Positions 25,711 through 37,554 of a DNA stretch of 64,000 nt are shown piece after piece (the first letter of the stretch is position 1; each line of letters starts with the position of its first letter). The stretch is from positions 1,302,001 to 1,366,000 of the forward strand of contig JBANAY010000004.1 in NCBI GenBank assembly GCA_037952775.1, in the 5' to 3' direction. Under the pieces are notes generated by a model, which was given only the letters and a program-made list of their open reading frames with translations, made no database searches and was not told the origin of the DNA. The translations under genes were made by a program, and so were the position numbers. This DNA comes from Clonostachys chloroleuca (lineage: Eukaryota; Ascomycota; Sordariomycetes; Hypocreales; Bionectriaceae).

Positions 25711-27590
25711 CTATTGCTCGTAGAACTCTTTTACCCACTCCCTCATATTTTCTACCTCATCGTAGGCGATCTTCTTCACTTCCGCGTTGGCCTCCCAGTT
25801 CTGCCCGTAGTAGTCGGGGCAGTGAACTCCACCAGGGACGACGCGGACCGGGTGCTCGGGGGTGCTCTCGAGCGGACCGCCAGGGCGGTAGATGGAGCTC
25901 ACGGTGACGTCGCGCCAGGGGTCGCGCTGGCCGTTGGTGTCCATGAGGCGCGTGGTGTTCTTCGCGAACCAGCCGCCGGTGTAGCGGTTGACGTCTGCCT
26001 CGGTCTTGCCCTTCTCGATGCCGTAGCCGCCCTCCGGGAACCAGGACTTGCACTGCGACTCCCAGTATTCGACGTTGACGAGTCTGGATACGAGGGTCGG
26101 TTGGCCCTTTGGTGCACCGGTCTGCCAGTACTTGAGCCTACAGTGAAACCTTGGTTAGAAACAAACGCAAGAAGAAGGGGTCATGTTGAAAGAATGGGAG
26201 ACGTACGGGTCGTTGCACAGCATCCAGTTCCACTGTCGGTTACCCCAGTTGCCAGGGCTGAGATCCTTGAAGATGATGTTGGATGAGTTTTGATTAGCGA
26301 AGCAACCCGTGTTGTAAGTTCCCTGCCAATCATCATATCCGGAGGCCTCGCAGTCTAGTGGGCAGGATTGTTAGATTTATCCAGGAGAAAACAGCAAAAA
26401 ATGCGGCATAGTAAACTTACTGCCTGGAAGGAGCTCCTCCTTGAACCATTTGGCGTAGCCTTCGATGGCCTTGGCCCTGCCAACACCGTGAGCACCTGGG
26501 ACCTTGTTGGTAGAGTTGGGCCAGACATTCTGAGATGAACAATCAGTACTCATTTTACCCTCCGAAGATGTTGAAGGAAGAAAAGGAAGCTAGGCATACC
26601 TCAACATAGTCGCAGAATCGGTAATAAGAATTGAAGCCATTGACCTTCTCGGAATAGAATTGGGTCGACTGCCATTGCCATGGTCCATACTCAAGGGCGC
26701 TAACATACTCTGTTAGTATTTGGTCTGTATTCTCCCAGATGAACAGGATCAGAAATGTAGGCTTACGAAGCGAAATCAGCATCAGAAAGATCAGCAAGCA
26801 GGAATTTGTCCTTCAGCTCGTGCTTCTGCTTAGTATTTCCATGCAGGAGAACGTGGTCAATGTACTCAATGGCATCATTGATATCACGGCTGCAGTTCTT
26901 GGGCGTCGCCTCTAGGACCGGCGTGAAGTACTGCCAGAAGTCGGAGATAATCTCAACGACGCCGCTGGTTCCGTGGTAGGCCCAGAAAGTGCCCGGCTCA
27001 AGAGCTGCAAGCCAGCCGGCCAAAGCACCAGAGTAGGAGCCGCCGGAGAAAACCCAGGGGGCCTTATCGGGCTTGCTGCCCCCGGTGGTGTCGAATGGGG
27101 GGTTGAAGTTCTTGGCAAAGTAGACATTGTCCTTGATGCTCTGCTCCAGGGTCAACCAAGTGAGATTGGCGACGGTGAGCTCCTCGAAGGGGGAGGACTC
27201 GCCCCAGTATCGGTGCTCGAGGATGATGACGGCGCCGCCCAGCTCCTGGGCAAACAGCCCGGGCAGCCGCGCGGTTGTGGTGTAAGTCTTGTTGAAGTTT
27301 GTGCCGGCCTGCTCTCCCGGGTTGACCATGAAGATGGGCGACCCCGGGCCCTTCCAGTGCTCGATCCCGTACCAGAATCGCTGGCTGAATGTGCCCTGGC
27401 TGGGGTCGTTGTGGTCGAGGAGCTGCTCGAACGTGCCCCAGCCGGTGGTGCTCTGGTTGGTGCTGGAGACGCTCCGGAGCTGGACCGTCTCGTCGATGGG
27501 ACCGACCTTGATGCCATTTCCGCGCATAAAAGCAGCGGAGGCCAGGCCCGCGAGGCAGAGTGCAGCCGATGTAATTGAATGGAGTCTCAT
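25711..27590 (-). CDS. Secreted serine peptidase, S28 family (prolyl carboxy/endopeptidase-like)
   Basis: Five exons on the minus strand (27590-26767, 26699-26600, 26529-26421, 26354-26207, 26137-25711) give 535 residues. A clear signal peptide (MRLHSITSAALCLAGLASA) is followed by the S28 pattern: HRYWGESSPF, the nucleophile in WVFSGGSYSGALAGW, NGQRDPW with the Asp, and VPGGVHCPDY with the His. Family S28 includes lysosomal Pro-X carboxypeptidase and the acid prolyl endopeptidase of Aspergillus, which cut next to proline. Several N-glycosylation sites support secretion. The frame is intact throughout. It probably serves extracellular protein degradation, and it could supply proline-containing peptides to the catabolic genes further right, although no shared regulation is visible. 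Confidence 0.9.
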
Positions 27591-30500
27591 GGCGGGTTAC
27601 TGCTGTCTGAGGACTTGGCTACAAGACGAGAGAGCTCCAGGCCATCCTGGCAGGGCAGACGAGCTTGCTTTTATTCGTGTCACATAAAATAATGGCCTGC
27701 GATACCAATCAGGCCTTATCCGAGGATCCGTCGAGGCAACACGCATGATCCTCGCTGCATTGTCCAATCCAAGGGCCTGGGCAGAACCAAGGTATAATCC
27801 AGGCACGAGACTGTGGGGAGATTCGAAAAGATCCCTCCCCTCAATCGTCGCAGTAGGCAGGTGGTATATTTAGCCTCATAGCAATGCCCAGGACAAGTTT
27901 GCCTCCTCCTTCCGCAAGAGGCCAAAGCAAAGGGACAATTGTGCATATGTCCCGCTTCGGCAATGATGCTCGGAGAAGGCGAACGCGCTTTTCCAGGACT
28001 CAATTGAGGATAAGTTGGGCAACAAACAGTATCAAATGGCTGATTCAATTTTGCCCGTCAATGAGTAATTATCTAGGATATGAATCCTTGTGTTTTGTTT
28101 GTTGTGGTTAGGCCAAATTCTGATCGACGAAGAGAGCGCAGGGGACGGACTTGTTCACAGCCAGAACAAAGGTTCCCTGGAGCAATGGGACGATGGCTGG
28201 GCCGGCTTATCAGCGGAGAGGATTCCAGGGCTTTTTGTGGACTACCATAATCAAATATCATTTCATCATGGATGCCGCAATCACTGTGGAGGTGGCATTC
28301 GGCACAGCAGTTCCGGCGCCGCATCGGCCGGATTGCCGCCCAGCCAAGTGGGAGGCTTGGAAAGCATGACACGCGACAAAGCGTTCATTATACTCCAGCA
28401 AAAGAAAATGAGGCCGGAGAGAATACCGGATCCTCCTCGATTATTCTATAATAAATCCATTTGAAGCGCTTGGATTATGGTGGCTACTTAAATAAAGGGC
28501 CTGCTTTGGGCCCCGGCGCTGCCCGGATCTTGAATACTTTACCTGGCCATACCCTATGATATTGCATTCATCTACCATTTAATACGTTGAGAGCCCCCAC
28601 ATGTCTCCCTTTGAGTTCCGATGGAATCTTCAGAGTGGTACTATTCGATAGCAGTTCGTTGGTAAGATCCTTGCCATATCACCAAAGTCATCTTCTGGAG
28701 CAATGAGTCTACCCACTACAAGATGCAATACGGGACGTCTTGAGAAATTAAACAAGTCTTTTAATGAATGCGTGACAGAAATCCAAGTACAATGTGTCCC
28801 ATCAGGACTTAGAAACGTTCCCCGATCAAACTCGGGAGAGTTAGAATCAACGCTGAATGACCTATCTAATAAGGTAATAAGCAAGGGCCGGGATAGTTGT
28901 TAAGGATTCAGTTTAAATATTCAGTAATATCTATGGAAGCTCGCAGGAGTATGATACGATGCGTACGCTTGCCTGCTGTTCGACGGCTTAATAGTTACCA
29001 ATAGCTTCCTTGAGGCCGGGTATTCCGAATTGTAGGTTGCTAAGCAGATACATGATTTCTAACTTTACTGCCCATGCAAATCAACTAGGATCTCTGTACT
29101 ACGAGAATCAAGGAATAGAATAATGTACTGTCGTTAAGAAAATCTTCTAAATACCGAGACTAATGTTGTATATCGGATCCTTTCTAGGTGTCTATTCAGA
29201 AGTTGATCACGTCCACAAAATGTTAACGAACTGGGGTTTAGTGGACTAGGGTCGCCAGGACCTGTATAGAGATATTAATATTTACGAATTGAAGAATTTA
29301 CTTTATAGTCTCACTGGAACAGCTGTGAGGTTCTGATGCCTGCGGGGAGAGTTATGATGAGCAATTTCTACGCAAAGAGGCCGTATAACTCGCTTCGAGT
29401 CATCGATCGCCTATCTGGTATTTTACTGGTAATTAGGCGCATCATATCCTTATATGAGTTGGATGATTTTTTGAATTGTGCCATTGTCATTTGATAGGCC
29501 AATTTTGATGTGAAGTTTTGAAGAGGCTTCGAACTTTTATTAGTCTCCTCGGTTAACTTAAAAAACAAGTTTCTTCATTCCTCAGTCATTGATTTGGCTA
29601 GTAGTCGAGACACCTGCCGGTCCGATGATATGGAGGTTGTCGACCAGCGCATCGGTTTTTTGGATTTGATCGAGCTCATCTTTGAAGGTGGTGCTTCCTG
29701 CTTCTATGAATCTACCCGAGGAATGATGTAGCCGCAAAGCTCTGAGACGGCTGACTGCCCTATACTTTGAAACCGCTATCCTATCTTGATTACAGTTTGC
29801 TTTAGTTAGGTTAAACGTAGTCCCGGACGTTGGAAGAAATGCGCGTGACTCTGTTGCTCCTTTGAAACGCTTTAGACTTTTCCAATTGCCTCGAGCAGCC
29901 GTCCAGAAGTCTTCCGGAAGGCAACTTTACCTTCCTTTCTTGTGGATACGTTGATTTTTAGCCGACCAGAGGCAACGGCTGATTTCCAATAGCCATTTTG
30001 TAGAAGAGAATGTCTCTTTTCAGATTTCTGCAGAATAAGGTAGAAGGCGACGAACCGTATGTATTTAAATATGTCGAAGTCCGCCTGACAAGAGAACCAA
30101 TCCCCGGAGCCAGAGTTCTTTGGGGCTATGAGACCAAAAAAATAGGTAGGTGAGTAATGGCAATTTCTCTATACAGAGTTTTGTTACCGGCGGTGAATAA
30201 AGTGTCCCCATGCATAGTTGATGTTATACTAGTTCCTGCCCCAGACTCAGTATTCCTTCACTTCGAGGAAGGCTTGAAGGCCTGCCAGGGGGGCTGCAAG
30301 ATACATCGAATGAAGCTCTCTGTCCCGATTATGCCAATAGGTTTGCAACACAACATACTGAAGCTTTTCAAAATTGGGCTAAAAGCAAATACTAACCTGT
30401 AATTGATACGGAGCATTGAGCGTACATGGACTCCGCCCGCAACGGCGCGTTACTATTACTCTTGATATGTTCCGGCTACTGCGAACGTAAACTTTCAATA

Positions 30501-32676
30501 ATGCATCAAATGACGATAGAATACGAGGATGGAACTATCCAAAAGCTAGAAGTTGACCTTGGGTTATAGATGTGAATTAGATGGAGAAAATTTCCTCTTT
30601 ATTATAATTTTCAATGCTTTACTGATACGTGAGACATGTGTACTCTACGGGTAATTCCTCGAGAGTATCTTTCTCAGTTCGCCAACTTCATAGGCAATAG
30701 TGTAACGACTCCTCAGCAGTCAACACCACCATTCCAAATTTGTGCATACGGGAGATGCAATATTTCTATTTACCAGTATGCTAATTAGCCTCGGTTGGAA
30801 AGTTACGAACCCTGTAAATTTACCAGTAGTTGAAAGCTTAAATGAGCATCAATACTTTCTTTGCGATAACGTAGTCGAGGTTTCGTGTACAAGACCCTAT
30901 TTTGAGTTGAGCTAATGTGATGCAGCAGATAAATTGGCCGATGGCTTAATTTACTCTAGAAAGTCCATGACTCAGGGGTAAAGGAGACTTCGTTTGATAG
31001 GAGTCTACTTAATAGGACTGTTATAAAACCACAGACCGTAGAATTGAAACGTGATCTTATCATGCGCATATCTGTGACTAGTGACCTTTATTGAGGGGTG
31101 AGAAGCCTTGAATATAAGTTACCAAGTCCATAGCTAGCCAAAGAAAGACCGTCTTGAAGTGCCTGGTTGACAGGTCTTGCGGAGGCGAGAGTCGTGACCT
31201 ATCATATCTACTGCATGTCGAGCCCTGTGAGAAAGGCTGCCACTGCTGGTGAGTTTGTCAGGCGTGGAGTGGTAGGTTCAACAAAGAATGTAGTATACTT
31301 ATTTTCACCAAAACGCAGTTGCTCACGCTCACTGCGCTAGTATTGGTGCTTAACCTTGAAAACAGTTGAAGCGAGCCTTCTTTAATAGTTCAAGATGGTC
31401 GAAAAATTGATGGCCACCTCGCTTACTGATGAAACTGCTATCTGCATGAAGCAACGGGTACCCCGAAATATGCAACGAAATTATCTCGTAGCATGATTCT
31501 AACGGGCTTTGGGAACCTCGACGAAACAGTTATTTCTGGAAAGCATTTGAAACCTCTTTATCCGGCCAGGTCGGCGAAGAGTCTGAGAAGCTCTAGTAGA
31601 ATCATGAAACGAATGTGAGAATACTCCCTGGGACTAAGAACTGCACTCAGTTGAGTTGAGCCTGAGCTGAGGCTGTGCTGACCCTATAATGGAAAGGACA
31701 TAAGAATAGAAACAGCAAGTAATACCTGCCATATCAGGTTACTCATGTCTCACGTTAGTAGCATTGTGGTTGCGATTGCTGATGCCCAGGGGTTGCGAAA
31801 ACAGAATATTGATCAAGCTGGTCATAGTTCAGACAGATGCCAAGAGAGATTAATAAAGAGTGCGTCTCCACATTTGCAAATCACATTTTAGCAAGAGTGC
31901 TTGATTGAAAGGCGATCGATTTGATACCTTTCAGGCATCAGGGTCTGACACCTGATGAAATTCAATGAGATGTAGAGCCTCCACATGCACGTGGGTGTCA
32001 ATCCTTTGACATTGACAAGGATGCCGATATAGGAAAATGATTGGACAATCAAATCGATACTTTTCAATATCATGAAGAAGACCATATCAAGAATCTTACC
32101 ACGGTTAGAGTATATTGCTAAAGGGAGACAATACGCGCAGGTGTTGAGGCGCTTGAGCTCAACCTGCGGCGCATTGCATTAACATTTCGAGACAGGAATA
32201 TCATAAGAAGAGAACTTCTCATGCCAAGTCTGATGCGCAGGATCCAATATACTGTTTGGGGCTTTTAGGTTGCACTATACCACGCGAGGGGAAGGAAATA
32301 CGAATCTGCTAGGGTTGCTCAAACAAATGGCTCGTGCTTTCTCCTGAGGATGCGGTGATGCCCCTGGTCATGACATGGGCCCATGTAGCTCGGAACGCTC
32401 CCGCCTGTCAATTAATGGGCTTGACTGACTCCAATTTCGGGATGTTACATGGATGGATCACATAATATGCTTGTAGTTTCGCAGTCTAGAGGGGAGTTCT
32501 CTCTAGCAGTGTTCAATCTATTTCCCCTCCCCTGCGCTCTTGGTCGCTTCCACCTTGTCTACTCTCCCATAGAACAGCTCCAAATGGTCGACAATACGGA
32601 TGAGGCGCACCGAGGTCGTCAAAGAGTCGATGAATGCGTCTAGGTATCGAGCTTGCGATATTGTATGACGGAAACG
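27591..32676. other. 5.1-kb gene-poor, AT-rich region with possible coding relics
   Basis: The left 0.3 kb is the promoter of the S28 peptidase gene. The interior is AT-rich. Short stretches read like eroded protein. On the minus strand 28884-28630 runs without a stop through EFDRGTFLSPDGTHCTW and RPVLHLVVGRLIAPEDD. Also on the minus strand, 29705-29593 reads GPAGVSTTSQIND before a stop. On the plus strand, 30010-30156 reads EVRLTREPIPGARVLWGYE. None forms a full gene or matches a family I know. Confidence 0.4.
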
Positions 32677-33746
32677 ATGCGACTACCCGGTCTCATGAAA
32701 TTGGCCCTCTACCTCGTTGGGTTCTACCCTGGGTATCCGGCTTTCGCGACCGCGCTCGACTCGCCAATGATCACTGCAGCGCCATTCATAGTGAGAGACG
32801 ATGCGGGCCAAATTGTCGGCTCCGAGATTATAGGATATGCATCGGTTGATGGAAGCTGTAAGTTCAATCATCTGGCGAGCGCGATACAAGCGAGAATGCT
32901 CATCGCGATTTGTATACAGATAGCGCCAGCTCGTGTCCGCCGGGTTCAACATTGAAGTGGGAGGGTCAATACGGCGGCTGCGTAGCAACAAGCGCTACGG
33001 AGTATGCGATATGGAGCAGTTGCGAAGCCGAATCGATCTTAGTTGCGTCGAAAACAAAATATCAATGGTACTTGAATTCGAGTGGTGTGCGTGAGACGAC
33101 ATAGTACTGACAAGTCACAAGCGGAGCGAGCGTATGTTATACTGCCCTGATCTTCGGAGACTTAGACGATAAGTCACCACGGAGTGTCTATGGATGCAGC
33201 GCCGAACCACACCGGGCATCGCTATATATAGCTACTACTGGCACGGACGCCACTTCCACTGCATTAACATCGAACACGAGCACGCAAGCGTCAGCCAAGA
33301 AAACCACTACTGGGGAGGTTGCATCAAAGAGGACCCAAAACTCATCCAGTACAGCCTCTACTCCGAGTACAGCAACGGACGTATCCAATCTGAGTTCAGG
33401 CTTGGGTAATTCAGAATCAGAAGACCGAGATCTTAGATGGATTGCGGGCCCAATCGTCGGAGGGATTGTAGGGATTGTAATTATTGGGTTGTTGATTTGG
33501 TTTATACTGAGAAGGAGGCGGAAGAGACAAGCTCCAGATGTCCCAGCGGCACCACCGGACCCCATCAACACAGATCAGTCCGACCAAACCGCAGGGTTGC
33601 AATTTCCAACGTACCAATGGCAGGTTCAAAGTCGAGAATCGTCACCTCGAAAAGGGCAGTCTTACCACGGTTATATGGCTTGGACAACGTCATCACCGAC
33701 TGACTGTAATTCCCCTATAGCGGAAGCAAAGGGAAAAGAAGGTTAA
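32677..33746 (+). CDS. Type I membrane protein: signal peptide, Cys-rich ectodomain, Ser/Thr stalk, one TM segment
   Basis: Three exons (32677-32857, 32920-33067, 33122-33746) join to 317 residues. Introns are 62 and 54 nt with standard ends. The first residues (MKLALYLVGFYPG region) form a signal sequence. About 100 residues with paired Cys follow (SSCPPGSTLKW, YGGCVAT, WSSCEAES, VCYTA, VYGCSAE), then a Thr/Ser-rich stalk (TSTALTSNTSTQASAKK). A transmembrane helix (IAGPIVGGIVGIVIIGLLIW) ends in RRRRKR, a stop-transfer signal. A Pro-rich tail of about 85 residues is cytosolic. This layout is common among fungal cell-wall or surface sensors, but no WSC or CFEM domain is recognised. An in-frame ATG at 32665 is an alternative start. 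Confidence 0.7.
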
Positions 33747-34242
33747 ATATGATAAAATACCATGATAATATTTAATAATTAATAAAAAGGAACGAATTAG
33801 AATTATCAAATTTGAAATAACGAGAAAGGAGTTTGTAAAGCTGTTGTACTCTGGGATAAGATTCATGGTGTTAAGACGCCGGGTCCAGGATCTTCTAATA
33901 TCGTTTTTGACTGTATACGCGAACTCTCATCCGTACGCTGAGATAAGATCTGGGCCCCATTTTCTATACTTGCCAAATCTAAATTCTTGGAAGAAGATCA
34001 CTGGAAGCAGAGTGATACTGTAACTAACATTTCACCATGGGTGTTCTAAGCTAACAACGACCAGGAGGATTTGTAAAACCCATATCAAACTTGTCTTTGT
34101 TATCCTAACTGAGGGTAATTTCACTACGAGCCGGTACGCTTCTGGAAGGACTTGACTATCCTTGACATGGATTCTCTTTTTTGTTACATACACATACATG
34201 CGAAAAACTGTAACTATCTTCCCAATATTAACTAGATGTATA
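33747..34242. other. Convergent 3' spacer
   Basis: About 500 bp of AT-rich DNA between two converging genes, starting with an A/T-rich tract (AATATTTAATAATTAATAAAAAGG). No gene seen. Confidence 0.55.
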
Positions 34243-36056
34243 TCAAAGTGAGCGGGACCTCAAATAATTATGCCCATGATAAGATAAAGTCGCCAGGCCC
34301 AGAATAACTCCAGATAACATGAGAACTGCCCCGGTGATGAAACCCTGTTCGAAAAATCCTACGTACGCCATCTTAGCTGGGCGTAATTGTTCAGGGAGCT
34401 CTTCAGTGGCTTCTTTGTCGAGTTCTTGAAGGGCTTTTGCGGTTGGTTTGAAAATGATATTACGTAGCCTCCGATTCACGTCCGTATCACTAATAAATTG
34501 TGGTTTCGGTAATGAAAAGAGGCTCGGAGAGTACCGAGTTTGAGGACCCGGTTGATATGAGGCCTCAAATGGAATCATTGGCTCGTCTAATTCTGTTAGG
34601 GCACGATTGAAGTCGGTGTGGTTGGGGAAGGGGAAAAACGTACAAAGAAGCTGTGGCGGTATATGGTTCACGAACGCAAGTTGGGAATCTATGAATTGGG
34701 ATATATACTTTGCAGCCTGAGGACTGGAAAATATGTAAGAAGCCCCAAGGCGCCCAAGACTAGAAATTATAAGATGGCCTGCAACTATGATCAATTAGAT
34801 AGCTCAAACTAACCTTCGTGATAGGTCGATGGCATCATCCATGCTTGTGACGCTATGTATGGCCAAATAGCACTCTTCACTTCTGGACTGTATAATAGGA
34901 GATTGCCTTGAAATTAGTTAGCCGGGAATTTCAACCAGGCAATTATGGAACTCTTACCTGTTCTTCACATTTAAGATATACCCTTCTGAAGTGGAGAAGA
35001 CCACCTCGCCGAGGTTTTCCTTAAGGATGGTGTCATGGAATCTTGACTTCGACAGTTTCTGCACCTGATCTTTGGGAGCAGTGTCTGAGATGAATGCTGA
35101 GGCCTGCTGTACCAATGCACTGAGAAAATCCTTTTTGACCCATTCATTTACCAGCACCAAATCTGGCGCAAAGGGCGATTTGCCCCCAAGGCTGAATCGT
35201 GCGCTGGCAACAGCTTTGGCTGCAAGCTGAAGATCTGCATCTCGTTCAATAATTGCAATCACTCGAGGGTTGGTATCTTGCTTCTGGAGGATCCGTGTGT
35301 GCCGAGACGCTATCTCATCGTCCGTCAACTGCGAATATACAACCTTGAAGACGTGATCATCCAGCGCCGACTCAATGAGTGACAAGATAAATTTTGGAGA
35401 CTCAAGAAGTGTTTTCTCGGTCTATGACGGTTCAAATATGTAAGCTTTTCTGTGACATGGATTTGGATTGATATACATACCTGGACAATGATGCAATTCC
35501 CGTGGACTAAAGTTGGGACAAGGGCTGAAATGAGGCTATAGAAAAATGTGTGCTGAGCCGGTTCAACAATCACAATTCCTACAGGCTCTCGAGAGTCTGG
35601 TGCGTCCTTGGATTTTGCTATAGCGTATTCAGCCTGGAGATGTTGCTCTGGGTCTATGGACTTGTATGCTTCAGCAATGCATCTCAAGGCAAGCCAGTAT
35701 TCAACACTGGCTTCTGCCTGGGTATAGTGATGGTCTCTGGCTATCTGATCTTGAATTTCGGTGATGTTTTTGGAAAGAATGTCATGCAAATTTTTGAGTT
35801 GCTCTTTTTGGAAAAAAGCATTATGCATCCGGCCATCAATGGCGGCAGATCGAATGTCACGGAGCTCGGCGGCCATGGCGCCAATTGTCAGAACCAAGAA
35901 GCAAAGATAGAAACGTGAGGCAAGACAAATTATTCCAAAGAAGAAACACAAGCTTGAAGAGGCTATAGAAACAGCACACACTTCTACGAACGACTTGTCG
36001 TCGAATCCCGTAACACGGAAGTGTGTACCCGTGGGCAGGGGGGCACTGCCGGACAT
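34243..36056 (-). CDS. Aldehyde-dehydrogenase-like protein lacking the catalytic Cys, C-terminal membrane anchor
   Basis: The minus-strand gene ends with exons at 35421-34958, 34906-34814 and 34759-34243. The upstream exon ends at 35481. The compact ALDH fold is visible (YWLALRCIAEAY, EPVGIVIVEPAQHTFFYS, ALVPTLVHGNCIIVQ). Where ALDHs have GQxCxAP with the nucleophile Cys, this one reads GKSPFAPDLVLVNEW, so Cys is replaced by Pro. A hydrophobic C-terminal helix (GAVLMLSGVILGLATL) suggests membrane tethering, as in fatty-aldehyde dehydrogenase. The 5' end is uncertain. The ATG at 36056 can be read straight through, or a 123-nt in-frame intron (from about 35999 to 35877-35866) may be removed. 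The ATG at 35876 is a third option. I favour the spliced form because it joins FDDKSF to LRDIRSAAIDGRM. The gene is head-to-head with the small gene at 36248. Confidence 0.7.
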
Positions 36057-36091
36057 GTGGAGGGTCCTCCACATCCGACTTCAAACCTCCA

Positions 36092-36105
36092 CTCCACTTC
36101 CCGAG
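36092..36105 (-). promoter_or_regulatory. Shared cluster element, copy 1 (exact)
   Basis: Minus strand reads CTCGGGAAGTGGAG, followed by TGGAGG. It lies about 40-50 bp before the ALDH-like ATG (36056) and 143 bp before the small gene at 36248. Identical 13-mers occur at 37761 and 46184. Tandem GTGGAG/TGGAGG words also fit the CreA consensus SYGGRG. Confidence 0.6.
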
Positions 36106-36247
36106 CCTTCATTCGGGTGAATTACTAATGCATGGAACACAGAGTGGTCAAGATCAACTGTGACATCTACTGTTGTAGCATGGGCATTACCTAAACCATC
36201 ATCATCAAGCTTGTTCGCATCACCCACTCACGTTTAGCTACAGCGCA

Positions 36248-36681
36248 ATGGCTTCTATGACGGTCACGGACACTGTCACAGAGAACAACCGGGTTCTAAG
36301 AGATTACAGGCTGTACCATTCTCGCAGAGAAAACAATATCACTGAGCATGTGAACGGTGAGAATACAAACCTGCCGAGATCTGCTCAGCCGCCTGGCTGG
36401 GACACAACGCACCGTCGAGTTCCGCCTTATCGACCAGCAGATCGTGAACGAAGCCAGGAGGAGTACAACGTATATACAAGCAACGTTGAGAGAGCATTTA
36501 TTACTACGATGTTCACGGGAGTTTTGATCAATGCTGTAAGCTTTTTCATCCCAAATATCGACCCAAAGCAATCCAACTAACATTCTACGCAATTAACAAG
36601 ACCATGGCAAAGGCTTGGGGAGCATCAGGTGGACGTATAAATAGAAGCATCTTCAAGTACAGAGTTGGAGGAGAGGCGTGA
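36248..36681 (+). CDS. Small uncharacterised protein (122 aa)
   Basis: ATG at 36248 opens exon 1 (36248-36535). A 65-nt intron (36536-36600, GTAAGC...CTAAC...ACAAG) joins it to 36601-36681, giving 122 residues. Without splicing the frame would stop after 110 codons. The sequence is polar and charged at the N-terminus (RRENNITEHVNGEN). A short hydrophobic stretch near the exon junction (AFITTMFTGVLINA) continues after splicing into TMAKAWGASGGRINR. It may be a small membrane-associated protein. I recognise no family. It shares a promoter with the ALDH-like gene, which places it inside the catabolic block. Confidence 0.5.
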
Positions 36682-37005
36682 TTAGTAGAGAAACCAATGG
36701 CAAATTCTGTTCGTTTATTACCAGCCAAACTTCGTGTATGAAAATATAGCCTGGATTTCTATTCTGGCAGGGCATATGACCACGATATTGATGAGTGAAT
36801 TCTCCCACCTACCTCTTCAAGCTACTACGTTGATAATTCTTGCTTAACGCACCGGTCAATATCGTCTACAGCGAGGTTCGGATTATGTCAACGTCTTTGC
36901 AATTACCTAGTGATTGTTGATTTGGTGATATCTGAGCGATTCATTTGAACAATTCATTCCTTATCGTAGCCAAAAGCCCTAGAAGTCTAGATAGGTACCA
37001 AAGCT
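36682..37005. other. Convergent 3' spacer
   Basis: A 324-bp AT-rich stretch between the small gene and the cupin gene. Nothing recognisable. Confidence 0.5.
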
Positions 37006-37554
37006 CTAGCTAGAAGACCTTACACCAGGCATGTCACCGTAATCCTCCTTGGCCTCCTCTCCTCCAATAGTAAACTTGTCGGCTGGCTGGAGAACATAAA
37101 GCATCCTCGCCCAGTTCGTCTTGCTTGTATTGCGCCAGGCGTGCATCGTCCCGCGCTGGATGCAGATATCCCCTCTATGAAGCAGCTTCGTCTTACCAGA
37201 GTCGAGGACTAACTCAATATCTCCCTCTAACACGACACCGTAGTCCAAGCTGACGGTACGATGCATTGGCGACAAAGTATCCGGTGGCATATCGACGTAT
37301 CGCAATACAGTGCCGCTGGATACAGTCAGACCGGGAGGAGAAGCAAGGTAGTCTCGATAGACCCCGAGATCCTCATCGTTCCCAAGTTTGGTCGGGAATG
37401 CCCCGGTAACGTAGCACTGAGCAAAAGCGGCGGTTCCTTTGGGAAGTGTGTAGAAAGGCGCTTCTGCGGGTATTGATTCATCGAGGATGGCCTGGCCCTT
37501 AGCATTATGAGTGGTGATATAACGCTTCGGGTGACTGAGTCCTCTTTCCGCCAT
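37006..37554 (-). CDS. Single-domain cupin protein
   Basis: One exon, 182 residues, ATG at 37554. The cupin core is clear: SPMHRTVSLDYGVVLEGDIELVLD (motif 1, with His and Glu/Asp ligand candidates) and HRGDICIQRGTMHAWRN (motif 2, with the conserved His). Small cupins of this type recur in fungal catabolic and secondary-metabolite clusters, where they act as decarboxylases, isomerases or dioxygenases on small acids. Which of these applies here is unknown. The final residues GDMPGVRSSS end just after a GTAAGG word, so a short downstream exon cannot be ruled out. It is head-to-head with the fumarylacetoacetase-like gene across a 444-bp promoter that carries a shared motif. Confidence 0.8.
   Translation of the reverse strand: MAERGLSHPKRYITTHNAKGQAILDESIPAEAPFYTLPKGTAAFAQCYVTGAFPTKLGNDEDLGVYRDYLASPPGLTVSSGTVLRYVDMPPDTLSPMHRTVSLDYGVVLEGDIELVLDSGKTKLLHRGDICIQRGTMHAWRNTSKTNWARMLYVLQPADKFTIGGEEAKEDYGDMPGVRSSS

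Noticed and set aside
26973..27578. 201-codon plus-strand open frame
   Set aside because: It is antisense to exon 1 of the S28 peptidase, which has a signal peptide and the catalytic Ser motif.
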